NCBI GenBank assembly: GCA_009728235.1 | Contig: WNZI01000021.1 | Location: 1 to 51,320 of the forward strand | Source of the DNA: Vibrio cholerae | GTDB lineage: Bacteria > Actinomycetota > Actinomycetes > Actinomycetales > Micrococcaceae | Direction: 5' to 3' | DNA length: 51,320 bases | The notes under the pieces: model-generated | What the model was told of the DNA's origin: nothing | What the model saw: the letters and a program-made list of their open reading frames with translations, nothing else | The model's database searches: none | Shown: positions 23,701 through 32,703 of the stretch, one piece after another | How the letters are laid out: the number at the start of each line of letters is the position of its first letter | Position numbering within the stretch: position 1 is the stretch's first letter | Translations under genes and position numbers: made by a program

Positions 23701-25135
23701 GGCTCATCGTAATTAAGAGTGGAGACGGGGCCTGAAGCCGCCGGATTCGAGCAGCGATCGGGCGATGTAGTTCGTGAGGTTCCTGAAGCCGAGGGCTGAT
23801 CCGCGCAGGTGCTCGAGACGGCCGTTGATCGCCTCGGTGGGTCCGTTGCTGGTGCCTGGTCGGTCGAAGAACGCAAGGATATCCGTGGCCCGTTGTTTCA
23901 GGGTCCGGCCGAGCCGGCGCACCTCGACCAAGGCGGTCGGGACGCCGCTGGTGACAGCGTCGATGACGGCCTCCATCATCTGCTTGCCCGTCTTCTTGTC
24001 AGGCTCCCGGTACGCGGCGACAATCCGCTGATAGATACCCCAGGTGGCTTCGACCTCGAGGTGCTCCTCAGCCTTGAACACTGCATCCAGGCGTCTCTGC
24101 TGCTTATCGGTCAGCAGACCGGCACCGGTATGCAGTGTCCGCCTGGCCCGGTAGAGCGGGTCACCGGAACGACCACGGTGCCCGGTCGTGGTTTGTTGGA
24201 CGCGTTGGCGGCACCGGTCCAGCCCGTCCCCAGCTAGGCGCACGACGTGGAAGGGATCCATCACCGGAACAGCGTCCGGGAGCTCCTCGGTGGCCGCGGT
24301 CTTGAACCCAGTGAACCCATCCATCGCCACCACCTCCACCCCATCACGCCACGCCTGGGGCCGGTTCGCGAGCCAGGTCTTGAACACCTGTTTGGAGCGG
24401 CCCTCGACCATGTCCAACAACCGTGCAGGGCCCGTCTTGGCGCGGATCGGGGTGAGATCAATGATGACGGTCACGAACTTGTCGCCCTTGCGGGTATGCC
24501 GCCATACATGCTCGTCCACCCCGATCGCAGTGACCCCCTCGAACCTGCCCGGGTCATCGATCAGCCGGCGCCTACCTTCCGCGAGAACGGCAGTGTTCGC
24601 GGTATGCCAGGACACTCCCAGACCGGCTGCGACCCGGGACACCGTGAGGTGATCGACAACAATCGCGAACAGCGCCCACGACAGGCCGCGGCGGGAGATC
24701 TTCGCCCGCCACTCGGCCGCTTTCGAGGTGTCTTGCCGCCAGGTCTGGTTGCATTGCGTGCACTGGTAGCGACGTACCCGTACCAACAGCGTTGTGGGTC
24801 GGTGCCCGAACGGCTCATGGGCAAGCCGGCGGATGACGGTGTCGCGCACGACGCCTTCACCGCCGCAGGACCGACACCACCGATCGAGTGCAAGGACGCG
24901 GCACTCGATGACCGCCCGATCCGGGCTGAGGTGTTGCCCGATGGCTTCCAGGCCTAGCTCGTCGAGTCGGCAGAACGTGGTCAGGTCAGGGCTCGTAAAA
25001 GTAGGCTGGGGCATGTCGAGGTCTTTCAGATGGCAAGCGTCAGAACTTCCATCATCGGAAGGCCTCGACCTCTATCCCGCCACCGACGCGCCCACCCCGG
25101 TCAGACCTGGCCCACACTCTGGTTTACGAAGAGCC
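23701..25135 (-). mobile_element. Complete ISL3-family insertion sequence
   Basis: A 1435-bp element with terminal inverted repeats. The ends read inward GGCTCATCGTAATTAAGAGTG at 23701-23721 and GGCTCTTCGTAAACCAGAGTG at 25115-25135 (minus strand). They match at about 17 of 21 positions. One transposase gene fills the element. The base sequence outside its inner end (TGGTAAGT) does not match the outer duplication, as expected if this IS moved together with the right copy. Confidence 0.85.
23713..25014 (-). CDS. ISL3-family transposase, intact
   Basis: 433 residues. An N-terminal zinc-binding module (CRSCGGEG at 47-54, CTQCNQTW at 85-92) precedes a helix-turn-helix (RVAAGLGVSWHTANTAVL). The DDE catalytic residues are visible as D167 in IGVDEHVWRH, D232 in AMDGFTGF and the glutamate of GPTEAINGRLEHLRG near residue 395. 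The stop codon lies inside the terminal repeat. No frameshift is seen, so it could be active. It also could have supplied the enzyme that moved the whole 15-kb unit, because the right copy is truncated. Confidence 0.95.
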   Translation of the reverse strand: MPQPTFTSPDLTTFCRLDELGLEAIGQHLSPDRAVIECRVLALDRWCRSCGGEGVVRDTVIRRLAHEPFGHRPTTLLVRVRRYQCTQCNQTWRQDTSKAAEWRAKISRRGLSWALFAIVVDHLTVSRVAAGLGVSWHTANTAVLAEGRRRLIDDPGRFEGVTAIGVDEHVWRHTRKGDKFVTVIIDLTPIRAKTGPARLLDMVEGRSKQVFKTWLANRPQAWRDGVEVVAMDGFTGFKTAATEELPDAVPVMDPFHVVRLAGDGLDRCRQRVQQTTTGHRGRSGDPLYRARRTLHTGAGLLTDKQQRRLDAVFKAEEHLEVEATWGIYQRIVAAYREPDKKTGKQMMEAVIDAVTSGVPTALVEVRRLGRTLKQRATDILAFFDRPGTSNGPTEAINGRLEHLRGSALGFRNLTNYIARSLLESGGFRPRLHS

Positions 25136-25498
25136 TGGTAAGTGCTGGTTTTCTGTCATCCCCGATCCCTAGAAAAGTTTCAACTCTTTGTGTTATCTGT
25201 GCAGCTTCTGCTTTCTCCATCTATGAAGGCTAGCCTTCGGAGCAGAACGGGCATGCGCTACTCGAACAGGGAATCGCCGTGTCGTAGAGTCCGGGTGTCG
25301 ACTCACAGCTGTTGGGCGTACGAGCAAGGCCGGTCCTCATTCATTACATAGGTGTCCGCCGGCAAACCAAGGCCCAGGGACCGCTATGTCTGCAAGGACG
25401 ACTTAGGTTGTCTACTGGTTCTCTAATGGCGGCCCGCTATCCTGAAACCCCGAGCGCAGCGCCGCGCCGCGCCCGGTCGCAGGAGACAGGTGCCGTCA
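25136..25498. other. Non-coding leader between IS and first sensor gene
   Basis: About 360 bp without a credible gene and of lower GC than its surroundings, especially 25150-25260. The last 60 bases (GGCGGCCCGCTATCCTGAAA and following) resemble the region before the paralogous gene at 28.9 kb, including GGAGACAGGTG before the ATG, so they probably carry a shared promoter and ribosome site. Confidence 0.5.
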
Positions 25499-27328
25499 AT
25501 GCCGCAGCTTCCGTCCAGCATCACCCAGAACCAACACAGCCACACCCCGCCGTCCCAGCTCGACCGCATCACAGAGCTGGCCGGTGACCTAGCGGGCCAG
25601 TTCGAACTGGTCCCGCTGCTCGAACGCGTCCTCGGGCATGCCGCCGCCCTCCTTGGATGCGAGAGCGGCTCCATCTCGATCGTCCATGAGGCCGAGGGGT
25701 ACTACCGCAAGGAAGTGGACCAGGGCGTCGGCTGCCGCGAAGGCCAGACCTTCCCGCTGACCGAAGGCCTCACGGGGCAGATCGTAACGACCCGCGGCAC
25801 CGTGATCCTCGATCGGTATGCGTCCGTGCCGAGGGGGCACATCGACCCGGCCGACCCGCGGTGGGGGAGCGCGGTCATCGGCGTCCCCATCACGTGGGCC
25901 GGCAGCATCATCGGTACGTTCGCCATCTTCAGTGACGGACCCGGGCGCGTCTTCAGCCCGGGCGACGCCTCGCTCGTGGAACTGTTCGCCAACCACGCCG
26001 CCATCGCCATCATGAACTCCCGGCTCCACCAGGCGGCCGCAGCGAAGGAACGCGAGGCCGCCGTCGCCGGCGAACGCGAACGCGCCGTGCAGGAGGTCCA
26101 CGAGACCATCGGGCGGTCCCTCGGCTCGCTGCTGCTCCACCTCGACCGAGCAGACAAGGCGACACCCGGTGGCTCGCCCTCCATCCAGCACATCGACGGC
26201 GCCCGGGTCCTCGCCCACGAAGCGCTGTTCGAGACCCGTCGCACCGTGCTGGGCCTCGGACCCTCCAGCGTGGCTGGCCGCACCCTTGAGGAGTCCGTCC
26301 GCCAGGAACTCGACCGGGTCAACGCGGACCACCCGGTCGACGTGACGCTCCTGGTGACCGGAGACCCCCACGAGTTGGCCCCCGCCGTCGCGCACCAGCT
26401 CTTCATGATCATCCAGGAGGCGGTGGCCAACTCGGTGGCGCATGCCGGCGCCACCGCGTGCCGGGTGGGCGTCTTCTACGACTCCGCCGGCATCACGGCC
26501 GTCGTCGAGGACAACGGTCGCGGGTTCGAGGCCCCGGAAGCGTCGCATCTCAAAGGCAGCCGGCTCGGGCTGCACGGCATGGCCGCCCGCGCTCACTACC
26601 TGCGGGGTGAACTGCACGTGGACTCGACGCCGGGCTGGGGCACGAGCGTCCGCGCCGAGGTGCCCTACTCCTCGAACGGCGACACCTCCCGCGAACGGTG
26701 GAAGGTCCTCGTCGCCTGCACGCAGCCACTGATCCGGGCCGGCCTCGTCCGGCTCCTCGAGACGTCCGAGCCGTCGGTGCAGGTCCTCGGGGAGTTCGGG
26801 ACGCTCGAGGACCTCACGGAGTCTGTGTCCCTCCTGCAGCCGGACATGATCGTCCTCGACGAGCACCTGCTCGCCCTGTATGCCCAAGCCCGGGCGGCGG
26901 ACGCGGACACCGTCGAGCGGCCGGTGGTCGCCGTCGTCGACCATTTCGCGGACGAACTGCTGGCGGCTGCCGCGTCGTCGGGCGTGCGGGGCTTTCTCTC
27001 GTTGTCCTCGACACCCGCGGAGGTGGCGCGCGTCGTCGTCGCTGCGGCCCGCGGTGATGCCCTGCTGGACGGGGCGATGTTCACGCGCCTCACGGAGAGT
27101 CGCGCGGCGGACGCAGGCGAGGCGATATCACTGACGGCCCGCGAACTCGAGGTACGGGACCTCCTGGCCGAAGGGCTGGCGGACAAGCAGATCGCCACGC
27201 GGCTCACCATCTCGGTGAAGACGGTCGAGAAGCACGTGAGCGCCATGCTGCGGAAGACCGGGGCACGTAACCGCACCATGCTGGTGGGCCTGCAGCACCA
27301 GGGTCAGGCAATCGCGAACTCCAGATAG
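25499..27328 (+). CDS. Fused GAF-histidine kinase-receiver-LuxR sensor/regulator
   Basis: 609 residues combining a whole signalling chain. A GAF domain spans about residues 20-175. A HisKA_3-type dimerisation helix follows (ERAVQEVHETIGRSLGSLLL, phospho-acceptor H201). Then comes an ATPase domain with the N-box MIIQEAVANSVAHA, the G1 box EDNGRGF and LHGMAARAHYLRG. A receiver-like domain starts near 400, with an aspartate in DMIVLDEHL near 453 but VACTQP in place of the acidic pocket. A LuxR-type HTH lies at about 545-605 (LTARELEVRDLLAEGLADKQ). Kinase and regulator are normally separate proteins, as in NarX/NarL or DevS/DevR. The start at 25499 is shared with the paralogue, AGGTG lying six bases before. 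Ligand unknown. Confidence 0.9.
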   Translation: MPQLPSSITQNQHSHTPPSQLDRITELAGDLAGQFELVPLLERVLGHAAALLGCESGSISIVHEAEGYYRKEVDQGVGCREGQTFPLTEGLTGQIVTTRGTVILDRYASVPRGHIDPADPRWGSAVIGVPITWAGSIIGTFAIFSDGPGRVFSPGDASLVELFANHAAIAIMNSRLHQAAAAKEREAAVAGERERAVQEVHETIGRSLGSLLLHLDRADKATPGGSPSIQHIDGARVLAHEALFETRRTVLGLGPSSVAGRTLEESVRQELDRVNADHPVDVTLLVTGDPHELAPAVAHQLFMIIQEAVANSVAHAGATACRVGVFYDSAGITAVVEDNGRGFEAPEASHLKGSRLGLHGMAARAHYLRGELHVDSTPGWGTSVRAEVPYSSNGDTSRERWKVLVACTQPLIRAGLVRLLETSEPSVQVLGEFGTLEDLTESVSLLQPDMIVLDEHLLALYAQARAADADTVERPVVAVVDHFADELLAAAASSGVRGFLSLSSTPAEVARVVVAAARGDALLDGAMFTRLTESRAADAGEAISLTARELEVRDLLAEGLADKQIATRLTISVKTVEKHVSAMLRKTGARNRTMLVGLQHQGQAIANSR

Positions 27329-27405
27329 GCGGCGACGCCGGCAGAGGCCTGCGTACCGAGGCGTCACCAGAACGCTCGCCAGGTATGCGGATCCGAGGAT
27401 CGTTA

Positions 27406-28194
27406 TCAAGACCCAGCGGCGGTGGCGTCGAGGATGAATCGGGCTGTCTTTTGCGGCTGGTCCCAGTGCGGGAAGTGCCCGCAGTCCTCGAAGACGTGCA
27501 GGGTGGCGTCCGGATAGAGGGACATGGCGACGGCGGCCTCACTGAGCGGGGTGACCCTGTCCGACCGGCCCCAGCCGAACGCCAGCGTGCCCTTGATCGT
27601 CCCCTGTGGTGCGCCTGCCTGCCGTGGTCCGTGTGCGAGCGACTTCCGCGCTGCGTCGAGACTGGGCGAGGTGGCGAAGCCGCGGAGCTCCGTCAGGACG
27701 AGGTCCGGGTCGAGCTTCCAGGGGGCCGCGGAGAACTGGGCGAGCAGCGCCGTCCGGCCCGCTGCCTGCTGGACGAGTGAGGGCAGGACGGGCTGGAGGC
27801 GCCGTACCAGCGCGATGGACGCGGTGATGCTGCCGTTGAAGATGCGCACCTGGGTGTCGTTCCAGAATCCTCCGGGATCGAGGGCGACCGCGTTGCCGGC
27901 GTGGCCCCGCCGCGCCAGCTCGACCACGATCCGCGCACCCATCGAGCTTCCGACGACATCCGCGTCGCGCAGGTTCTCCTGCTCGAGGAACTGCCCGACG
28001 GCGTCCGTGAGGGTCGCAATGGTCACCTCACCCGCGAGCGGCTCGCTGCCGCCGAATCCGGGGAGGTCGATGGCGATGACCTCGCGCTGATCCAGCAGCA
28101 GGGGGAGGACGGGGTCCCAGGTGCGGACGCTCGAGCCGAGCCCATGCACGAGGACGAGTGGCTTTCCGGTGCCGGTCCGTTCGGTGTTCAACAT
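27406..28194 (-). CDS. Alpha/beta-hydrolase
   Basis: 262 residues from an ATG with GGAAGG seven bases upstream. The fold is clear: PLVLVHGLGSSVRTWDPVLP gives the oxyanion loop, VVGSSMGARIVVELARRG the nucleophile elbow (GSSMG), GWGRSDRVTP the acid, and CGHFPHWDQPQKTARF the catalytic histidine. Enzymes of this type hydrolyse esters, lactones or carbon-carbon bonds. The substrate cannot be inferred. It is divergent from the SRPBCC gene, and the pair sits between the two copies of the sensor gene. No signal peptide, so cytoplasmic. Confidence 0.9.
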   Translation of the reverse strand: MLNTERTGTGKPLVLVHGLGSSVRTWDPVLPLLLDQREVIAIDLPGFGGSEPLAGEVTIATLTDAVGQFLEQENLRDADVVGSSMGARIVVELARRGHAGNAVALDPGGFWNDTQVRIFNGSITASIALVRRLQPVLPSLVQQAAGRTALLAQFSAAPWKLDPDLVLTELRGFATSPSLDAARKSLAHGPRQAGAPQGTIKGTLAFGWGRSDRVTPLSEAAVAMSLYPDATLHVFEDCGHFPHWDQPQKTARFILDATAAGS

Positions 28195-28297
28195 GTGAGG
28201 GCCTTCCGTAGGCAGCGCGAGGCCCCAGTCTATGCGGGCACAGATCGCTCCAGCCGATGCCCGCAGGACGAGGGGATTCTTCTGTGAGAATGGGCGC

Positions 28298-28798
28298 ATG
28301 AGCCAGACAGAGATCCGCCATCACCAGGAATCCGTCACCATCCAGGCGTCGGCGGACAGCATCTACGACCTGGTCTCCGACATCACCCGCACCGGCGAAT
28401 GGAGTCCGGTGTGTACGCGGTGCTGGTGGGAGGACGACGTCAGTGCAGGCCAGGTCGGTGCCTGGTTCACAGGGCACAACGAGCTTCCGCACCGCACCTG
28501 GGAGACCCGGTCGCAGGTCGTGGCCGCAGAGCGTGGCCGTGAGTTCGCCTGGGTCGTCGGCGGTGACAGGGTGCGCTGGGGCTACACGCTGACGCCGGCC
28601 GACACCGGAACCACTCTGACCGAATCCTGGGATTTCCTGCCCGGCGGCATCGCCATGTTCGAGGAGAAGTTCGGGGATGATGCGCCCGCGCAGATCGCCG
28701 ACCGGACCCGCCTCGCGCACGACGGCATCCCGAAGACCCTCGCCGCCATCAAGCGGATTGCCGAGTCCAGCACGTCATGTGGGGATGACCGGTTCTAG
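28298..28798 (+). CDS. SRPBCC (START/PYR-like) family protein
   Basis: 166 residues. VTIQASADSIYDLVSDITRT, GEWSPVCTRCWWEDD, then GREFAWVVGGDRVRWGYTLT and TTLTESWDFLPGG fit the polyketide-cyclase/START-like fold with a deep hydrophobic pocket. Such proteins bind or modify small hydrophobic ligands; no catalytic residues can be named. The ATG at 28298 follows GAGAATGGGCGC. It is divergent from the hydrolase with about 100 bp between starts, and followed 99 bases later by the second sensor gene. Confidence 0.88.
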   Translation: MSQTEIRHHQESVTIQASADSIYDLVSDITRTGEWSPVCTRCWWEDDVSAGQVGAWFTGHNELPHRTWETRSQVVAAERGREFAWVVGGDRVRWGYTLTPADTGTTLTESWDFLPGGIAMFEEKFGDDAPAQIADRTRLAHDGIPKTLAAIKRIAESSTSCGDDRF

Positions 28799-28897
28799 CG
28801 CGCTGACCCTGCTGTGCCGGCCTCAGTAGGCGGCCGCCCGGTATCCTGAAGGTCCGTGCGCAGTGTCGCGCCGGGTTGCCGGAGACAGGTGCCGTAC

Positions 28898-30729
28898 ATG
28901 CCGCAGCTTCCCACGCCGAACCAGACCCGCCCGAGTGAGACTCCGCTCTCCGAGTTGGATCGCATCACCGAACTCGCCGGAGACCTCGCCGGACAGTTCG
29001 AGTTGGTCCCGCTCCTCGAGCGCGTCCTCGGGCACGCCGTCGCGCTCCTCGACTGCGAGAGCGGCTCCATCTCGATCGTCCACGAGACCGAGGGGTACTA
29101 CCGCAAGGAAGTGGACCAGGGCGTCGGCTGCCACGAAGGCCAGACGTTCCCGCTGAGCGAAGGCCTCACCGGAGAGATCGTGAAGCAGCGAGGCACCGTG
29201 ATCCTCGACCGTTACGCCTCCGTGCCCACCGGCCACATCCACCCGAGTGACCCGCGCTGGGGGAGCGCCGTCATCGGCGTTCCGATCGCCTGGGACGGAG
29301 CCATCATCGGCACGTTCGCCATCTTCAGTGACGGACCGGGGCGGGCCTTCACCGCCGCCGACGCCTCCCTCGTGGAACTCTTCGCCACCCATGCCGCCAT
29401 CGCCATCATGAACTCCCGGCTCCACCAGGCCGCGGCCGCGAAGGAGCGCGAAGCGGCCGTGGCCGGGGAACGCGAACGGGCGGTGCGCGACGTCCACGAG
29501 ACCATCGGCCGCTCCCTCGGCTCCGTCCTGCTCCATCTCGACCGTGCGGCAAAGCCACTCCTGGTAGTTCGCCGTCGACCCAGCACATCGACGCCGCCCG
29601 GGTCCTCGCCCACGAAGCCCTCTTCGAGACCCGCCGCACGGTCCTCGGGCTCGGCCCCTCGAACCTCGTGGGCAGCACCCTCGAGGAGGCCATCCGCAGG
29701 GAACTGGACCGTGTGGAAGCGGTTCATCCTCTCGACGCCACCCTCTCGGTAGTTGGGGAACCGCACGAGCTCGCGCCCGAGGTGGCCCACCAGGTGCTCA
29801 TGATCATGCAGGAGGCCGTGGGGAACGTTCTTGTGCACGCCCATGCCAGTACCTGCCGTGTGGGCCTGTTCTACAACGCCACCGGGATCACCGCCGTCAT
29901 CGAGGACAACGGGCGCGGGTTCGACGCCGCGAAACGCGGGCCGGAAGGCCCGTCGTCGTCGGCACGCCTGGGACTCCATGGAATGGCGGCCCGCGCGCAC
30001 TTCCTGCGCGGGGACCTCTCCGTCAACTCGACGCCGGGCTGGGGGACGATCATCCGTGCTGAAGTTCCCTACTCCGCGAACGGGGAGGTCTCCCGTGAGC
30101 GGTGGAAGGTGCTCGTCGCCGGTGTCCAGCCCATGGTCCGTGCGGGGCTGGTGCGCCTGCTCGAGACGTCCGAACCGTCAGTGCAGGTGATGGGGGAGCT
30201 GGGCAGCCTCGAGGACCTGGTGGAATCCACCTCGCTGCTGCAGCCGGACATGCTGGTGCTGGACTGGGTACTCCTCGAGCAGTACACCGCGGTGCAGCAG
30301 GCGGGGCAGACGGAAGATCCTGTTGACAGGCCGTTGGTGGCTGTCGTTGATCACCCGAGCCTCGAGCAGCTGCGCCTGGCGGCGGCGTCGGGTGTGCGGG
30401 GGTTCCTCTCGCTCGCCTCGAGCCCCGCCGAAGTGGCGCGCGTGGTGGTCGCGGCTGCCCGAGGAGATGCCCTTCTTGACGGCGCCGTCTTCACCCGCTT
30501 CACCGAAGCGCACGGGCATGCGGCCACGGACGAGGACCAGCCCGCCCGCCTCACGGCCCGCGAGCTCGAGGTGCGTGACCTGCTGGGACAGAGCCTGGCC
30601 GACAAGCAGATCGCCACCCGGCTTGCCATCTCGGTGAAGACCGTCGAGAAGCATGTGGGCGCGATGCTGCGGAAGACCGGTGCCCGGAACCGCACCATGC
30701 TGGCCGGACTGCAGCGCCAGGACCGGTAG
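28898..30729 (+). CDS. Second fused GAF-kinase-receiver-LuxR protein, frameshifted
   Basis: A close paralogue of the 25.5-kb gene with the same domain order: GAF, HisKA_3-type helix (VRDVHETIGRSLGSVLL), ATPase (IEDNGRGFDAAKRGPEG), receiver-like domain (DMLVLDWVLLEQY) and LuxR HTH (LTARELEVRDLLGQSLADKQ). The frame breaks near 29555. DRAAKPLLVV should continue as TPGSSPSTQHIDAARVLAHE, which appears after adding one base. The ATG at 29668 is therefore internal. GGAGACAGGTG precedes the true start exactly as in the paralogue. The two genes flank the hydrolase and SRPBCC genes, so a tandem duplication probably enclosed them. If the frameshift is real, the protein lacks kinase output and regulator. 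Confidence 0.87.
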
Positions 30730-30816
30730 GCCGCATCGACGAGCTGTGGCCGGCAAGGGTGTTCGTGTCCGCTCGGCGGTCCCGGTGGTGACGCAGGCAT
30801 GAAGCTGTCGCACCGT

Positions 30817-30897
30817 GGGGGTTTCCCCTTACTGCCGGGGTGGGTAAACCCTCATTTCGGGAGTGCTGCGTTTCTGATCTAGTGGCACGGAGATCAG
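30817..30897 (+). promoter_or_regulatory. Promoter-like region before pfk
   Basis: GTTT (30821-30824), 17 bases, then GGGTAA (30842-30847) resemble the GTTT/GGGTA promoters read by SigF/SigB-type stress sigma factors in actinobacteria. Downstream, CTGATCT (30874-30880) and AGATCAG (30891-30897) form a 7-bp inverted repeat that could be an operator. The aldolase promoter region at 32.6 kb has a similar GAAACCCC / GGGGTAAC layout. Confidence 0.45.
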
Positions 30898-30933
30898 ATT
30901 CAGCACCTCATCAGCACAGCGGAGGGAACACAG

Positions 30934-31959
30934 ATGGCTCGCATCGGAATTCTGACGAGCGGAGGGGACTGCCCCGGACTGAACGACGTCATCCGTTCCT
31001 GCGTCCTGCGTGGAACACGCGTCTACGGCGACGAGTTCGTGGGCTTCCGGGACGGCTGGCGTGGTCTTGTGGAAGGCAGCACCTTGGAGCTGGACTGGCT
31101 GAGTGTGCGGGGCATCGGAGGCCTGGGCGGGACCATCCTGGGAACGTCGCGGACCAACCCGCTCGAAGACGACGGTCTCGAGCGAATCAAGGGGAATCTT
31201 CGCACCCTCGGTGTGGATGCCCTCATCGTCATCGGCGGAGAAGGGACGTTGACCGCAGCCAATATCCTGAGCAGCAGCGGCATCCCCATCGTCGGAGTAC
31301 CGAAGACCGTGGACAACGACCTCTCGGCCACCGACTTCTCCTTCGGCTTCCACACCGCGGTGGAGATCGCCACCGAGGCGATCGACAGGCTCAAGACCAC
31401 CGGGCAGTCACATCACCGCTGCATGATCGCCGAGGTCATGGGGCGGCATGTCGGGTGGATCGCGCTCCATGCCGGGATGGCCACCAGTTCCCACGCGATC
31501 CTCATTCCCGAGCAGAAAGCCAGCCTCGACGAGATCTGCGCCTGGGTTGAAGGTCCGTTCCGCCGTGGCAGGACACCCCTGGTGGTGGTGGCCGAGGGGT
31601 TCATCGCCGAGGGAATGTCCGAACCGCATGCGGACCGCGGGCTGGACGCCTTCAACCGCCCGCGGCTGGGTGGCATCGGCGAACGCCTGGCCCCCCTGAT
31701 CGAAGAGCGGACAGGTATCGAAACCCGGTCCACCACCCTCGGCCACATCCAACGCGGCGGCGCGCCGAGCGCCTCCGACCGGGTTCTGGCAACCCGGCTG
31801 GGGCTGGCCGCCGTCGACGCCGTTCACGATGAGGCATGGGGTCAGATGGTGGCCACGCGCGCGGACAGCATCACCCGCGTCAGCCTGGCGGAATCAGTCG
31901 GGAAGCTCAAGACGGTCCCACAGGAGCGGTATGACGAAGCCACCTACCTCTTCGGATGA
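30934..31959 (+). CDS. pfkA: 6-phosphofructokinase (PfkA family)
   Basis: 341 residues. SGGDCPGLNDVIR (residues 9-21) binds nucleotide, VIGGEGTLTAA (about 99-109) holds the glycine associated with ATP rather than pyrophosphate use, and PKTVDND (123-129) contains the catalytic aspartate D127. AEVMGRHVGW and LGHIQRGGAPSASDR complete the fructose-6-phosphate site. The PKTVDND form and overall length match the actinobacterial PFK group, in which donor specificity varies. ATP use is inferred from the single glycine. GGAGGG lies seven bases before the ATG. Together with the aldolase and dihydroxyacetone kinase downstream it covers hexose phosphate to triose phosphate. Confidence 0.93.
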   Translation: MARIGILTSGGDCPGLNDVIRSCVLRGTRVYGDEFVGFRDGWRGLVEGSTLELDWLSVRGIGGLGGTILGTSRTNPLEDDGLERIKGNLRTLGVDALIVIGGEGTLTAANILSSSGIPIVGVPKTVDNDLSATDFSFGFHTAVEIATEAIDRLKTTGQSHHRCMIAEVMGRHVGWIALHAGMATSSHAILIPEQKASLDEICAWVEGPFRRGRTPLVVVAEGFIAEGMSEPHADRGLDAFNRPRLGGIGERLAPLIEERTGIETRSTTLGHIQRGGAPSASDRVLATRLGLAAVDAVHDEAWGQMVATRADSITRVSLAESVGKLKTVPQERYDEATYLFG

Positions 31960-32007
31960 AACAGGTAGATGAGTTCTCGAAGAGGCGGTGGACGCTGATC
32001 GATTGAG

Positions 32008-32064
32008 CCGGGCACGGCCTGAAGGACAGTCCCGAAAGGGACGGACTCCCTCGGCCGCGCCCGG
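32008..32064. terminator. Nested hairpin between convergent genes
   Basis: CCGGGCACGGCC (32008-32019) pairs with GGCCGCGCCCGG (32053-32064), with one A-C mismatch, and encloses a second hairpin GTCCC-GAAA-GGGAC (32029-32042). It lies between the 3' ends of pfk and the HbpS-like gene and probably terminates both. No T-run. Confidence 0.65.
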
Positions 32065-32100
32065 ATTCCTGCCTGCGCGCCTGGAGCACGCCTGCAGCTC

Positions 32101-32520
32101 TCAGAACGCGGCAGCGCCCGCCTCGGCGACTTCCTGGTCCTGCTCGATGGTGCCGGTGGAGACACCGATGGCACCCATGATGCTGCCGTTCCTCACAAGT
32201 GGAATGCCGCCGGGGAACACCGCGAGGCGTCCGCCGTGCGCGTCGCTCAGGCCGTAGATGGGGCCGTCCTGGCGGGTGACGCCCTGCAGGTCGCCGGTCT
32301 CGCACTGGAATGCGATGGACGTGTAAGCCTTGTTGATCGAGATGGTGATGCTGCCGATGTTGGCGCCGTCCATCCGCACGTGCGCCTTCAGGTTGCCGCC
32401 GGCGTCCACCACGGCGATGTCCATCGGCTGGCCGATCTCCGTGGCCTTCGCCGCGGCGGCGTCGATCACGCGGCGGGCTTCTTCGGCGGTGACTGTCTCG
32501 AGTACTGATCCTGTAGCCAT
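32101..32520 (-). CDS. HbpS/GlcG-family (PduO C-terminal type) protein
   Basis: 139 residues. LETVTAEEARRVIDAAAAKA, then DIAVVDAGGNLKAHVRMDGA and a C-terminal GGIPLVRNGSIMGAIGVSTG are the hallmarks of the GlcG/HbpS family (Haem_degrading domain). Members bind haem or cobalamin, or have no known ligand. They often sit in glycerol, propanediol or dihydroxyacetone gene clusters, as here beside dhaL-dhaK. The ATG at 32520 has AAGGA upstream. It is divergent from the aldolase operon, with about 180 bp of regulatory sequence between. No export signal, unlike streptomycete HbpS. Confidence 0.87.
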   Translation of the reverse strand: MATGSVLETVTAEEARRVIDAAAAKATEIGQPMDIAVVDAGGNLKAHVRMDGANIGSITISINKAYTSIAFQCETGDLQGVTRQDGPIYGLSDAHGGRLAVFPGGIPLVRNGSIMGAIGVSTGTIEQDQEVAEAGAAAF

Positions 32521-32703
32521 GGTGTCCTTCTTCGTTGAAGTGAAGTGCAAGTGGTGGGTCAGAAGAGCCGCGCCTCACTCAACCACCTCCGCCTGCTGCG
32601 GACGAGGTGGTGAAACCCCCCACGCCACGGGAGGGGTAACCCCCATACCGGCCGTCGCGGCCCGGGTCTAGCGTGGGCTGAAGCCTAACCAGGAGGATGC
32701 GTT

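Noticed and set aside
16201..25135. Composite transposon formed by the 16.2-kb remnant and the 23.7-kb copy
   Set aside because: The remnant has lost its left part and has a degenerate right end, and no matching target duplication is seen.
29668..30729. Separate gene starting at the ATG at 29668
   Set aside because: It begins in the middle of a kinase domain. The missing N-terminal half lies directly upstream in another frame, so it is the second part of one frameshifted gene.
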